DNA of 64,000 nt from Arsenophonus apicola. GTDB lineage: Bacteria > Pseudomonadota > Gammaproteobacteria > Enterobacterales > Enterobacteriaceae. Every line of letters begins with the position of its first letter. Positions within the stretch are counted from its first letter, which is position 1. This document shows positions 21,908-29,656 of this stretch, piece by piece. The translations under genes were made by a program, and so were the position numbers. The stretch spans positions 2,480,001 through 2,544,000 of the forward strand of contig NZ_CP084222.1 in assembly GCF_020268605.1 (NCBI RefSeq), read 5' to 3'. The notes below the pieces were generated by a model, which was not told the origin of the DNA, did no database searches, and saw nothing but the letters and a program-made list of their open reading frames with translations.

Positions 21908-21989
21908 CATCTGCAAAATCAGATGTCGGGATTCGAAACCCGTCAGTGTGTACCGGCCAATAACACGCCGAATGCGTGTTTTTTATTGG
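21908..21989 (+). promoter_or_regulatory. 5' leader with antisense target sites and attenuator-like terminator
   Basis: Hairpin CATCTG/CAGATG (21908-21925); CGGG/CCCG hairpin (21927-21942) holding GATTCGAAACCC; TGTACC (21949-21954); then AACACGC-CGAAT-GCGTGTT followed by TTTT (21962-21984), a terminator-like hairpin extended by CCAAT/ATTGG. The two target-like elements (GATTCGAAAC and TGTACC) recur downstream of the C4-like RNA, as a1/b1 and a2/b2 do in phage P1. Confidence 0.65.
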
Positions 21990-22012
21990 TCATAACCTAG
22001 TCACATATCAAT

Positions 22013-22087
22013 GGTGGCTCAGGTAGGGGAACCGTAAGGTTCGCCGGAGGTACACCGGTATTTCGAACCCTGTCTGGGCTACCACCA
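22013..22087 (+). ncRNA. c4: C4-type antisense RNA
   Basis: About 74 bases, the size of P1/P7 C4 RNA (77 plus or minus 4). GGTGGCTCAGGTAGGG pairs with CCCTGTCTGGG-CTA-CCACC to close a long stem. Inside are two hairpins: GAACC-GTAA-GGTTC (22029-22042) and GCCGG-AGGTACA-CCGGT (22043-22059). The second loop GGTACA is complementary to TGTACC at 21949-21954 and at 22124-22129, the latter 3 bases before the rha ribosome site. C4 RNA of P1 is cut from the same transcript as the antirepressor genes and represses their translation. The role here is inferred from structure and position. Confidence 0.75.
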
Positions 22088-22099
22088 CGAGATTCGAAA

Positions 22100-22136
22100 C
22101 TCCAGTGGTAGCATTTATCTAAATGTACCATTGGAG
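22100..22136 (+). promoter_or_regulatory. Ribosome-site-sequestering hairpin before rha
   Basis: CTCCAGTGG (22100-22108) pairs with CCATTGGAG (22128-22136), extended inwards by TA/TA and CATTTA/TAAATG. The 3' arm holds most of the Shine-Dalgarno GGAGG (22133-22137). The 5' arm can instead pair as GTGGTAG (22105-22111) with CTACCAC (22079-22085), the 3' arm of the C4-like stem, so the folds exclude one another. Confidence 0.65.
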
Positions 22137-22142
22137 GTCAAT

Positions 22143-22676
22143 ATGACCACTCACTCATCCCTTGTTATTCCTAAAGTTAGTATTCACAAAGGTAAAGCGA
22201 TTACCACCTCACAAGATGTAGCCGAATACTTCAACAAGCGCCATGACAACGTTCTACGTGCTATCGGCAGTCTTGAGTGTTCATCTGAGTTTCGTCTCCT
22301 CAATTTTGAGGAGACGTTCTACATACGAGAAAATCCCAACGGTGGAGATGGGATCTCAACAAAGTGCTACGAAATGACTAAAGACGGCTTCGTATTCTTG
22401 GTGATGGGATTTACCGGAAAGAAAGCCGCTCAATTCAAGGAAGCCTACATTGCTGAATTTAATCGCATGGAAGCACAATTACACAATGCTGTTACCGTAA
22501 CAGGTAATACAAACAAAATTCTTCTCACTTTACTTCCCAATGGCAAAGTAGATAGCGCAAGAGTAATTCATGATAATGAATATGTCGCTTCACTAGAGTC
22601 ACTCTTCGAAATTGGTCGTCGTGCTGGTTACATGATCATTCACAAAGATGAATTAATCAAAAAATTATCAGAATAG
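22143..22676 (+). CDS. rha: Rha-family phage regulatory protein under C4 control
   Basis: 177 residues from the ATG at 22143 (GGAGG 5 bases upstream). Residues 1-115 form the Rha domain: TTSQDVAEYFNKRHDNVLRA, FYIRENPNGG, the YEMTKDGFVFLVMGFTGKKA core and FKEAYIAEFNRME. The C-terminal 60 residues are a separate small domain. Rha proteins modulate lysogeny in temperate phages and interfere with host IHF functions; here the gene takes the place that icd/ant occupies behind C4 in P1. The TTG at 22131 in the same frame lies inside the ribosome site and was not used. Confidence 0.88.
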   Translation: MTTHSSLVIPKVSIHKGKAITTSQDVAEYFNKRHDNVLRAIGSLECSSEFRLLNFEETFYIRENPNGGDGISTKCYEMTKDGFVFLVMGFTGKKAAQFKEAYIAEFNRMEAQLHNAVTVTGNTNKILLTLLPNGKVDSARVIHDNEYVASLESLFEIGRRAGYMIIHKDELIKKLSE

Positions 22677-22773
22677 CTTACTTTTCCTTAGCACGTCTCC
22701 GTTTCAAACGGAAGCGTGCCGCAAATTAATAATACCAATATTCAATCATCAATTAACTTTGAGGAATTTCTAT

Positions 22774-23598
22774 ATGCAAAATTTAATCAATATAGAAACA
22801 AAAAACATCAGTGGTGAATTAATCCAAACGGTTAATGCCCGTGATTTACATGCGTTTTTAGAAATTACTACGCGATTTAATGATTGGATAAATAGGCGTA
22901 TAGCAGAATATAGTTTTGAAGAGAACATTGACTATATTATTGCTGAAAATTTGAGCTACTCAAATTTGAGTAGTGCAAAATCTCGCCAACGTATGATGAA
23001 AGACTACTATATCGCCATCGATATGGCGAAAGAGCTATCCATGGTTGAACGCAATGAAAAAGGGAAACAGGCAAGGCAGTATTTTATTGAATGCGAAAGA
23101 CGTGTTTTACAACCTCAACTTCACATTCAAACATTACTACCAACAAAAAAAGAACTCGCTCTCATGGTTGTTCGTGCTGAAGAAGAGAAAGAACAGTTAT
23201 TACTGGAAAATAAAAGTCTCTCAACCGAAAACGATTGTCTTAAAAATCTCTTTAAGGAAGGTATGACCCCTACCCAATTTAGCAAAATGCTTAATGGCGT
23301 AAACAGTCAGCAGATAAATCATTTTCTGGCAGAGAGGAAGTGGCTCTACAACGAAAGTAAATCCGGCATACGCTGGCGTGTTGCTTCTTATGCACGGGAT
23401 AAATATTTAACCGAAAAACAAAGCGAAATAAGCCCACACGGTGCTGACAGATTCATTAGTTATCAACCTGTATTACTCAAAAAAGGGGCGCGACGTCTCT
23501 ATGATTTGTATCTGGATTACAAGCTGCCCATGAAACTGACGTGGAATGGTTCACATACTCATGACAAGTCCATCCAGGGTATTCACCTGAAGCACTGA
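22774..23598 (+). CDS. ant: AntA/AntB-KilAC antirepressor, copy 1
   Basis: 274 residues from the ATG at 22774 (GAGGAA upstream). The N-terminal AntA-type domain (about 1-110) has TVNARDLHAFLEI, FNDWINRRI, MAKELSMVERNEKGKQAR and YFIECER. The C-terminal KilA-C-type domain (about 160-274) has MTPTQFSKMLNGVN, WRVASYARDKYL and a final basic tail. Such antirepressors bind or titrate phage repressors and trigger induction without RecA. It lies in the C4-rha operon. A paralogue at 26022 shares the first part almost exactly but has a different C-terminal domain. Confidence 0.85.
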   Translation: MQNLINIETKNISGELIQTVNARDLHAFLEITTRFNDWINRRIAEYSFEENIDYIIAENLSYSNLSSAKSRQRMMKDYYIAIDMAKELSMVERNEKGKQARQYFIECERRVLQPQLHIQTLLPTKKELALMVVRAEEEKEQLLLENKSLSTENDCLKNLFKEGMTPTQFSKMLNGVNSQQINHFLAERKWLYNESKSGIRWRVASYARDKYLTEKQSEISPHGADRFISYQPVLLKKGARRLYDLYLDYKLPMKLTWNGSHTHDKSIQGIHLKH

Positions 23599-23642
23599 TT
23601 ACTTTTCTTTTTTAAATCTTCAATTAACCAGGAGCTAAAAAC

Positions 23643-23777
23643 ATGAACCAGCTTAAACAGCAGGAGCTGCGCTACGTCTTAAATAGTGACAGCTTCGCCC
23701 AAAAAGACAGCTTAAAAATTATCCCCACCGTGCTAATCATTGCGTTGGCAAGCCTCGTTTTATTGTTAGCAAGATAG
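23643..23777 (+). CDS. Tiny membrane protein
   Basis: 44 residues (starts MNQLKQQELRYVLNSDSF) with one C-terminal membrane segment rich in Ile, Leu and Val. AGGAG lies 8 bases before the ATG. It sits between the antirepressor and the recombination genes, where lambdoid phages keep small host-takeover genes such as kil. No family is assigned. Confidence 0.55.
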   Translation: MNQLKQQELRYVLNSDSFAQKDSLKIIPTVLIIALASLVLLLAR

Positions 23778-23786
23778 GAATAACTC

Positions 23787-23936
23787 ATGACTTTATTTGA
23801 ATTAACTCAGTTGGTTAAGAAGCAAAGAAAAAGCAATGAGCTTAAGGAACATTACAAATATGAACATCAACGTGAGGTACTGGGGCAACAAAATGTTCCT
23901 GTTAGCTGGCAGGATTTTCGAGGAGATTTTACATGA
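23787..23936 (+). CDS. Small phage protein of unknown function
   Basis: 49 residues (starts MTLFELTQLVKKQRKSNELK), charged and helical. The start follows the previous stop by 9 bp and its TGA overlaps the next ATG (ATGA), so it belongs to a coupled early operon. Not recognised. Confidence 0.5.
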   Translation: MTLFELTQLVKKQRKSNELKEHYKYEHQREVLGQQNVPVSWQDFRGDFT

Positions 23937-24232
23937 AAATGCCGAGGCTAACGGATAAAAGGAGATGCCAATCAAAAGAAGACGCTATTGCCTATGCAAT
24001 ACAACAGATGGAGGCAACCAGGCAAGGAAAAGAACCATTGTCGCCATCGATGAAAGAAAAGCGTCAAGCAATGGAAATGTATGACAAAGAAGCAAAAGAG
24101 ATTGAAAAACTAATAATTCAATCCTCGCCAAATACTTACAATCCTATATATGTTCAAAATAAAGAATACAATCCTTTCATTGATCAAGAACTAAGAGATG
24201 GACCGTTAGGTGGAAAAATAAGAGGTGATTAG
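23933..24232 (+). CDS. Small phage protein of unknown function
   Basis: 99 residues, basic at the N-terminus (MKMPRLTDKRRCQSKED) and helical to about residue 65 with no recognised motif. CGAGGAG lies 7 bases before the ATG. It is coupled to the preceding gene and is followed 2 bp later by the ATPase gene, so it may work in the recombination module. Confidence 0.55.
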   Translation: MKMPRLTDKRRCQSKEDAIAYAIQQMEATRQGKEPLSPSMKEKRQAMEMYDKEAKEIEKLIIQSSPNTYNPIYVQNKEYNPFIDQELRDGPLGGKIRGD

Positions 24233-24234
24233 AT

Positions 24235-24915
24235 ATGGCGACCGCAACACTAATACTGGGTGAGTCAGGGACAGGAAAATCCGCTAGCCTTAGACATCTA
24301 AGCCCTGAAGAAACTTTATTAATCCAAACGTTAAAAAAACCTTTGCCGTTTAAATCAACTCAATGGCGAAATTGGGATCAAAAAGATGCCACAACCTCAA
24401 TATTTGTCAGTGACTGTTGGCAATACATCATGAAAGCTATCGAAAAAGCCTCAAGTTACGAAAAAAAGATAGTTGTTATTGATGATTTTCAATATCTGAT
24501 GGCAAATGAATTCATGCGCAGATCAGATGAAAAATCTTTCGATAAATTTACAGAAATAGGCGCTCACACATGGAATGTGATCAATGCGGCAGTAAAATCA
24601 TCATCAGATGATCTAAGGATATATTTTCTCTCGCATACCGAAGAAACACCATTAGGTAAAGTCAAGATGAAAACAATTGGCAAAATGCTTGATGAAAAAA
24701 TAACCGTTGAGGGCATGTTTACTATTGTACTGAAAACGGTAGTTAAGGATGGTCAATACTTATTTTCAACACAAAACAGCGGTTATGATACCGTCAAATC
24801 CCCAATAGGAATGTTTGAAACACCCGAAATTGAAAACGACATAAACGCAGTTGATACAGCGATTTGTGACTATTACAGCTTAAAAAAAACTAACATAACG
24901 GAGAAAACAGCATGA
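24235..24915 (+). CDS. RecA-fold ATPase, probable Sak4-type recombination protein
   Basis: 226 residues. Walker A GESGTGKSAS (residues 9-18) follows an initial strand; Walker B KIVVIDDFQYLM lies near residues 79-90; a sensor-like YFLSHTEE follows. Length and layout fit phage single-domain ATPases of the Sak4/AAA_24 group, which work in single-strand annealing or exchange with a partner SSB. The next gene encodes such an SSB-like protein and overlaps by 4 bp. A pure AAA regulator is possible. Confidence 0.7.
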   Translation: MATATLILGESGTGKSASLRHLSPEETLLIQTLKKPLPFKSTQWRNWDQKDATTSIFVSDCWQYIMKAIEKASSYEKKIVVIDDFQYLMANEFMRRSDEKSFDKFTEIGAHTWNVINAAVKSSSDDLRIYFLSHTEETPLGKVKMKTIGKMLDEKITVEGMFTIVLKTVVKDGQYLFSTQNSGYDTVKSPIGMFETPEIENDINAVDTAICDYYSLKKTNITEKTA

Positions 24916-25472
24916 ACCACAACATTATCTTTACCTACAGCGAGGAGTCAGCCTTATTAACCTATCAAGGGGGGTTCATTAATGAATCAGGCGCGTATGT
25001 GATCACAATTGCAGAGGCAAAATTAAGCAAAAGTGATAAAGGCGCTGAGTTTATTGAATTCTCAGGTGAATCGGAGGATGGCAGAAAAGTTAACTATCTG
25101 AGTATTTGTTGTAAGAAAAATGACGGCACGGTAAACCCTTTCGGTCAAAATATGGTCAATGCCATGATGGGATGCATTGGAATTCAGCGAGTAACCTCGG
25201 TTGCCCACAACAATAACCTGGTTGCGCCAGAATTCCATGGCAAAAAAGTAGGACTTGTTTTGCAAAAAGTTCTAAGAACGAAGAAAAATGGCGATGAAAG
25301 TTACAGCTTTGATATCCGTATGCCATTTGTAGCAAACACTGGACAAACGCTTTTAGAAAAAGTTGAAAACAAACCCGCACAAGCAGTTAAAAACTTGTTG
25401 CGCACTCTAAAAGATAGAGACGAGCGTAGACCAACCCATACGCCAGTAAATAATGAGTTTAATCCTTTCTAG
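24912..25472 (+). CDS. Phage single-strand DNA-binding protein (DUF669-like)
   Basis: 186 residues. Strand-rich N-terminal 150 residues with GGFINESGAYVITIAEAKLS and RKVNYLSICCKKNDG and a GxxVGLVLQK strand fit OB-fold phage SSB/DUF669 proteins. The C-terminus ends EFNPF, an acidic-aromatic tip like the DDIPF tip of bacterial SSB used for partner binding. It overlaps the ATPase gene by 4 bp (ATGA), so the two should work together in recombination or replication. Confidence 0.7.
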   Translation: MNHNIIFTYSEESALLTYQGGFINESGAYVITIAEAKLSKSDKGAEFIEFSGESEDGRKVNYLSICCKKNDGTVNPFGQNMVNAMMGCIGIQRVTSVAHNNNLVAPEFHGKKVGLVLQKVLRTKKNGDESYSFDIRMPFVANTGQTLLEKVENKPAQAVKNLLRTLKDRDERRPTHTPVNNEFNPF

Positions 25473-25488
25473 ACAAGGAGTTCCTACC

Positions 25489-25665
25489 ATGTGGGTTTTA
25501 ATCCTATCCATGTAAGCCAGCCCTTACGCGTCAAATGACTTTGCAAGTGTTCATACTCAGGAATTTGACACTGAGAATATGTGCCAATTCGCCGCTAAAC
25601 AGTTTGAGCGTGAATTTGAAACTTTCAAGGATATCAACGCAAAAGCAATTTGCATTAAGAAATAA
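25489..25665 (+). pseudogene. Small secreted or membrane protein gene interrupted by a stop at codon 9
   Basis: ATG at 25489 behind AAGGAG. After eight codons (MWVLILSM) an in-frame TAA (25513-25515) interrupts, then translation would continue in the same frame for 49 codons (ASPYASNDFASVHTQEFDTE and on to AICIKK) to the stop at 25665. The start looks like the hydrophobic part of a signal peptide followed by an AxA-like site. One base change restores a 58-residue protein. Small proteins of this type are common in lambdoid early regions; function unknown. Confidence 0.6.
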
Positions 25666-25687
25666 TCCAATGTTAAAAGGTTCAATC

Positions 25688-25933
25688 ATGAAACTTAACA
25701 TCATTAAATTACTAATCACAACATTTTTGTTTATCGGTGCAGCGTTTGCCTTTGAACTCATTGTTGGACATCTCGCGCACGCCGATGCCGTCATTGACCC
25801 GCAAATCAGGTTTAAACGTGGTGAATTAGGCAATATTCATTTAGGCGGACAAGAGCTACTGGTTATTGGTGTCATGCTGGTGCCAGCACTTATGATCTAT
25901 TCGGGGGTGTTCCTTGATACCTTGAAGAAGTAG
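25688..25933 (+). CDS. Small membrane protein
   Basis: 81 residues from the ATG at 25688. Two hydrophobic segments (about 5-22 and 55-74) flank a polar loop (DPQIRFKRGELGNIHLGGQE), so an inner-membrane protein with two passes, or a signal peptide plus one pass, is likely. It lies between the recombination pair and antirepressor copy 2. No family recognised. The upstream in-frame start at 25535 lacks a ribosome site. Confidence 0.6.
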   Translation: MKLNIIKLLITTFLFIGAAFAFELIVGHLAHADAVIDPQIRFKRGELGNIHLGGQELLVIGVMLVPALMIYSGVFLDTLKK

Positions 25934-26021
25934 TTGCAACACAAGAAATCTTTACCCACCTAACCTATTCCACTTAATCAACTAAGTATGCATTCATCAA
26001 TTAACTTTGAGGAATCATTAT

Positions 26022-26744
26022 ATGCAAAATTTAATCAACATCGAAACAAAAAATATCAATGGTGAATTAATACAGACGGTTAATGCGCGAGATTTACATT
26101 CATTTTTGGAGATAAAAAACCATTTTAAAGATTGGATAAAAGACCGCATTGAAAAGTATGGATTCATTGAAAACGAAGACTTTGTGACTTTTGCGGAAAA
26201 AACCGCAAAAGGTAGACCTTCGATAGAATACGCAATCTCTATCAATATGGCGAAAGAGCTATCCATGGTTGAGCGCAACGAAAAAGGGAAACAGGCCAGA
26301 CAGTATTTTATTGAATGCGAAAGAAAAGCATTGGAAGCTGTCAACCCTGTTGAAATACTAAATAATCCATCAGCAATGCGAGGGCTGCTACTCAATTACA
26401 CAGAAAAAGTTATTGCACTAGAACACAAAATCGATGAAATGAAACCGCAAGTCGAAGCACTAAAACGAATCAGTTATTCAGAAGGATCGCTTTGTATCAC
26501 TGATGCGGCAAAATCACTCCAAATGAAACCCAAGGCACTTTTTTCATGGTTACAAGGACATGATTGGATTTATCGGCGTGTTGGTGGAAAAAGTTTGGTT
26601 GGCTATCAGGATAAAATCAAGCAGGATTTAATTGAGCACAAAGTGACTGTCGTTGCTAGAAATGACGGTTCGGAAAAGTTAACTGAACAGGTAAGAATTA
26701 CGCCAAAAGGACTTGGAAAATTATCCATTCTTATTAGTGAATAA
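26022..26744 (+). CDS. ant: AntA/AntB-KilAC antirepressor, copy 2
   Basis: 240 residues from the ATG at 26022 with GAGGAA upstream. The AntA-type domain (NARDLHSFLEIKNHFKDWI, MAKELSMVERNEKGKQARQ, FIECER) is nearly the same as in copy 1. The C-terminal half differs and is a KilA-C type with CITDAAKSLQMKPKALFSWL, WIYRRVGGKSLVGYQD and VRITPKGLGKLSILI. The two genes also share about 30 bases upstream of the ATG. A duplication followed by swapping of the C-terminal domain is likely, giving two antirepressors that may address different repressors. Confidence 0.85.
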   Translation: MQNLINIETKNINGELIQTVNARDLHSFLEIKNHFKDWIKDRIEKYGFIENEDFVTFAEKTAKGRPSIEYAISINMAKELSMVERNEKGKQARQYFIECERKALEAVNPVEILNNPSAMRGLLLNYTEKVIALEHKIDEMKPQVEALKRISYSEGSLCITDAAKSLQMKPKALFSWLQGHDWIYRRVGGKSLVGYQDKIKQDLIEHKVTVVARNDGSEKLTEQVRITPKGLGKLSILISE

Positions 26745-26908
26745 TGCTACTAAAAAAGACACGCGCAAGGCGAGCCAACACCAGGGAAAATGTTGTGGAT
26801 ACAAACACAACAGCAACAATCTTACCACAGATAATTCATAACTGATCATATTTCAACACATAACAATGTGTGCTTAGGCTATCTGTTTTTGAATGAGGAT
26901 AAATAAAC
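26745..26908. other. Short non-coding gap before xis
   Basis: About 160 bases. A small inverted repeat ACACAT/ATGTGT (26857-26873 area) is visible. A promoter for xis/int, possibly CII-activated as PI in lambda, would be expected here but I cannot place it. Confidence 0.4.
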
Positions 26909-27151
26909 ATGATTACTTTAGCGGAATGGAATGCAAGGAGGGATAGACCAAGAAGAATGGACACAGTCAGGGGTTGGGTTAGAAATGGGCTAATTCAACC
27001 TCCCCCCATCAAGGATGGAAGAGAATATTTAGTTGAAGAGTGTGCAATCAAAGTTAACAGCATTAACGAAGTTAGTCATAAAAGTATGTTGCTGCAAAGG
27101 ATAGGCCATGACCAGAATCAGAAAAACAAAAAATCGGGATTTGCCCCCTAA
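26909..27151 (+). CDS. xis: Excisionase
   Basis: 80 residues. ITLAEWNARRDRPRRMDTVR and GWVRNGLIQPPPIKDGREYL match lambda Xis (winged-helix DNA-bending protein that directs excision by Int) almost motif for motif. It overlaps int by 44 bp, as in lambda. GAGGA lies before the ATG. Confidence 0.92.
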   Translation: MITLAEWNARRDRPRRMDTVRGWVRNGLIQPPPIKDGREYLVEECAIKVNSINEVSHKSMLLQRIGHDQNQKNKKSGFAP

Positions 27152-28151
27152 CCTGTACAAAAGAAACGGGTATTATTCCTATAGGGACCCACGTACACGT
27201 AAGGAATACGGTTTGGGTAGAAACAAAGCCTATGCAATTAACGAGGCTATTAGTGCAAATCAGTTATTGATGAAAGCAGAGAAAGTAAAGCCACTAACAG
27301 AAAGGATCGACGGACAGGGAACTGTCTATTTTCATGAGTTTTTAGATAGATATGAAGAAATATTGAAAACAAGAGGATTAAGAGAGAAAACATTAAAAGA
27401 CTATAAGCAAAGAATAGGTGTGATCAGAAAAGGATTTGTTAATGCGCCGATTCAAAACATAACCACGAAACAGATTGCGGATTTTCTTCAGTTATCAATT
27501 AATGAAGAAAGAATAACAACTGCGAAACTAATGCGCAGTTTATTAAATGATTGTTTTAGAGAAGCAATATCATTAGGACTAATAGAAATAAATCCAGTGA
27601 CATCAACAAAGACGCCAAAAATAAAAATTCAAAGAGCAAGATTATCTTTAGAAGATTTTAATACTATTTTAGGTTTAATAAATAATGACCATCATTGGTT
27701 AACTCATGCTATGAAATTAGCGCTAGTTACAGGGCAAAGAGTATCTGATGTCTCTAAAATAAAATATAAAGATATTCATGATGGGAAATTATGGATAATC
27801 CAACAAAAAACAGGAGCAAAAATAGCAATCCCTCTTGATATTGAACTTTACGGAATTAAATTATCAAAGACTATTGCAGATTGTGTGAATAATTCAGAGT
27901 TTGTCATTAACAATAATGGAAATAAAATTACAGTAGAAAGAATATCAAAAGAATTTAGAAGGTTCAGAGATATTTCTCAATTAAATTGGGTAGGTGAGCC
28001 ACCCTCTTTTCATGAAATTAGAAGCTTATCTGCTAGACTCTACACTGAAACAATGGGTAGCAATTTTGCGCAAAAGCTGCTAGGACATAAGTCGGCCACA
28101 ATGACAGCAAAATATCAAGATGATAGAAATAATAGTTGGATTGAGATTTAA
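27108..28151 (+). CDS. int: Lambda-type tyrosine integrase
   Basis: 347 residues (lambda Int 356). The N-terminal arm-binding domain has RDLPPNLYKRNGYYSYRDPR. The core-binding domain spans about 65-170. The catalytic domain carries Arg 211 (TGQRVSDV), Lys 234 (KTGAK), His 302 and Arg 305 (FHEIRSLSARL), His 327 (LLGHKS) and the nucleophile Tyr 336 (KYQDDR). It integrated the phage into acnB: lambda-like arm sites lie 15-35 bp downstream and the truncated acnB starts right after. It overlaps xis, so excision control is lambda-like. Confidence 0.95.
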   Translation: MTRIRKTKNRDLPPNLYKRNGYYSYRDPRTRKEYGLGRNKAYAINEAISANQLLMKAEKVKPLTERIDGQGTVYFHEFLDRYEEILKTRGLREKTLKDYKQRIGVIRKGFVNAPIQNITTKQIADFLQLSINEERITTAKLMRSLLNDCFREAISLGLIEINPVTSTKTPKIKIQRARLSLEDFNTILGLINNDHHWLTHAMKLALVTGQRVSDVSKIKYKDIHDGKLWIIQQKTGAKIAIPLDIELYGIKLSKTIADCVNNSEFVINNNGNKITVERISKEFRRFRDISQLNWVGEPPSFHEIRSLSARLYTETMGSNFAQKLLGHKSATMTAKYQDDRNNSWIEI

Positions 28152-28225
28152 ATTTTAATGGATGAATAGTGACTTATAGTGATAATTTTGTTTTATCATA
28201 TTGATTTTTAAGGATAATTAATAAT
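28152..28225. other. attL: attL: integrase arm sites and phage/acnB junction
   Basis: Two tandem 10-bp arm-type sites, ATAGTGACTT (28166-28175, the reverse of lambda's AAGTCACTAT) and ATAGTGATAA (28176-28185), follow int. An IHF-like AT-rich site lies near 28190-28207. The acnB reading frame departs from the normal sequence at about 28210-28225, placing the crossover core there. The matching attR and the rest of acnB should lie at the other prophage end, left of this window. Confidence 0.75.
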
Positions 28226-29206
28226 AGCAACTAATAACGCATTAGTGGTATGACAGCGAATTTCTCCTTTATAGGGATAAATATCAATTACATCTCCCAT
28301 ATTTAGTGAAGTCACATCAACTTCAATCGGCAGAGCACCCGCATCTTGCATGGTATTAAAAAATATTGGTGCAATTTTTCCTCCCAAAACAACGCCGCCA
28401 TTACGTTTATTAGGTACAAAAGGAATATCTTTGCCCATAAACCATATTACTGAGTTGGCTGCTGATTTTCGCGAAGATCCTGTACCGACAACGTCACCAA
28501 CATAAGCTAATGGAAAACCTTTTTTGCTCAATGTTTCAATCTGTTTGATAGGCCCAACGACGCCAAGCTCATCAGGTGTAATTCCCTCACGGGCATTTTT
28601 GAGCATGGCTTGTGCGTGTAGTGGAATATCTGGTCGTGACCAGGCATCAGGTGCCGGTGATAAATCATCAGTATTCGTTTCCCCCGTTACCTTAAAAACA
28701 GTTACAGTCAATTTCTCTGCTAATGCGGGTCGCTCAAGAAACCATTCGGCATTTGCCCATGAGCCTATAACTTGACGCGCATATGGATTGCCCATGTTTG
28801 CTTTTTCTTCTACATCATAGAAGTTATCAAACATTAATAAAGTATGGGATAAGGCTGTGGCTGCTATTGGAGCCAATTGTTTATCATCCAATGCATCAAT
28901 TAATGGGTGAATATTATAACCACCCTGCATAGTACCTAATAATTCTATCGCTTTTGTTGGCGTCAGTAAGGGGGAATATATTTTTCCTTTGGCGATAGCA
29001 GTTAAGAAGTCAGCTTTAACATAAGCAGCTTCATCAACACCAGGAGGAATACGATTACTTAACAGATCTAATAGAAAAATTTTTTCAGTTTCAGGCGGGT
29101 TTTTTATTAATTCAACTAATTTAGCGACTTGGGTAGCATTCAGGGGCTTAGGTATTATTCCTTGTGCCGCACGTTCTGCTACGTGCTCACGGTACTCTTT
29201 TAGCAC
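28208..29206 (-). pseudogene. acnB: Aconitate hydratase B, cut after the N-terminal third by prophage integration
   Basis: 332 codons from the GTG at 29206 (GAGGAG upstream). The sequence follows Escherichia coli AcnB closely (LLDLLSNRIPPGVDEAAYV, KLTVTVFKVTGETNTDDLSP, GDVVGTGSSRKSAANS) up to KGEIRCHTTNALLVA. It then ends with four phage-derived codons and a stop. Normal AcnB is about 865 residues, and the [4Fe-4S] cysteines and most of the active site lie in the missing part. AcnB runs citrate to isocitrate in the TCA cycle, so the cell must rely on another aconitase, excise the phage, or lack the step. Confidence 0.9.
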
Positions 29207-29656
29207 GACGTTCTCCTCAATTGATTCTAATTTATATACCTGGCTATCTACATTCCAAATAAAAAATGAAGTACCTGGTCAGAGGAATTGGCTTAACATA
29301 ATTTTACTTTTATCAATTATGCCCAGTATGGAACATCCAGAATAACAGAATTTAATTATACTGTTAATTTATTTACATAACTCCAACATTCATCAGGATC
29401 AATATATTGATGCCGTTTTATCCTAATTTATCACTATTTTATGTAAAAAAATTTATCCATTAATAGCAAAAATAGTTTATTTTTTTAGTAATTTGTAATA
29501 ACAAGTGAATGATTAAATAACAGACATTTCAATTAAACAAATTATTATTCTTACTTTTCCATTAAAAAATAGCTCCCGTATTTAAAACAAATAAAGGAGC
29601 TAGTAACAAGTCGAGGGATCCTTATAACAAATTTATTTTATTAGAATAAAAATAAA
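29207..29656 (-). other. Intergenic region between lpd and acnB
   Basis: 450 bases, strongly AT-rich, holding the lpd terminator (29564-29602) and presumably the acnB promoter near 29230-29400. No small gene is seen. Confidence 0.6.
29564..29602 (-). terminator. Terminator of the pdh operon after lpd
   Basis: On the minus strand TAGCTCC (29602-29596) pairs with GGAGCTA (29576-29570) around a 19-base AT-rich loop, followed by TTTTTT (29569-29564). Confidence 0.75.

Noticed and set aside
21908..22087. Leader before rha considered as an IsrK-type RNA or a tRNA
   Set aside because: T-arm-like TTCGAA motifs are present, but there is no acceptor or anticodon arm in tRNA order; size, loops and target sites fit C4 RNA better. 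An IsrK relationship could not be judged without a covariance search.
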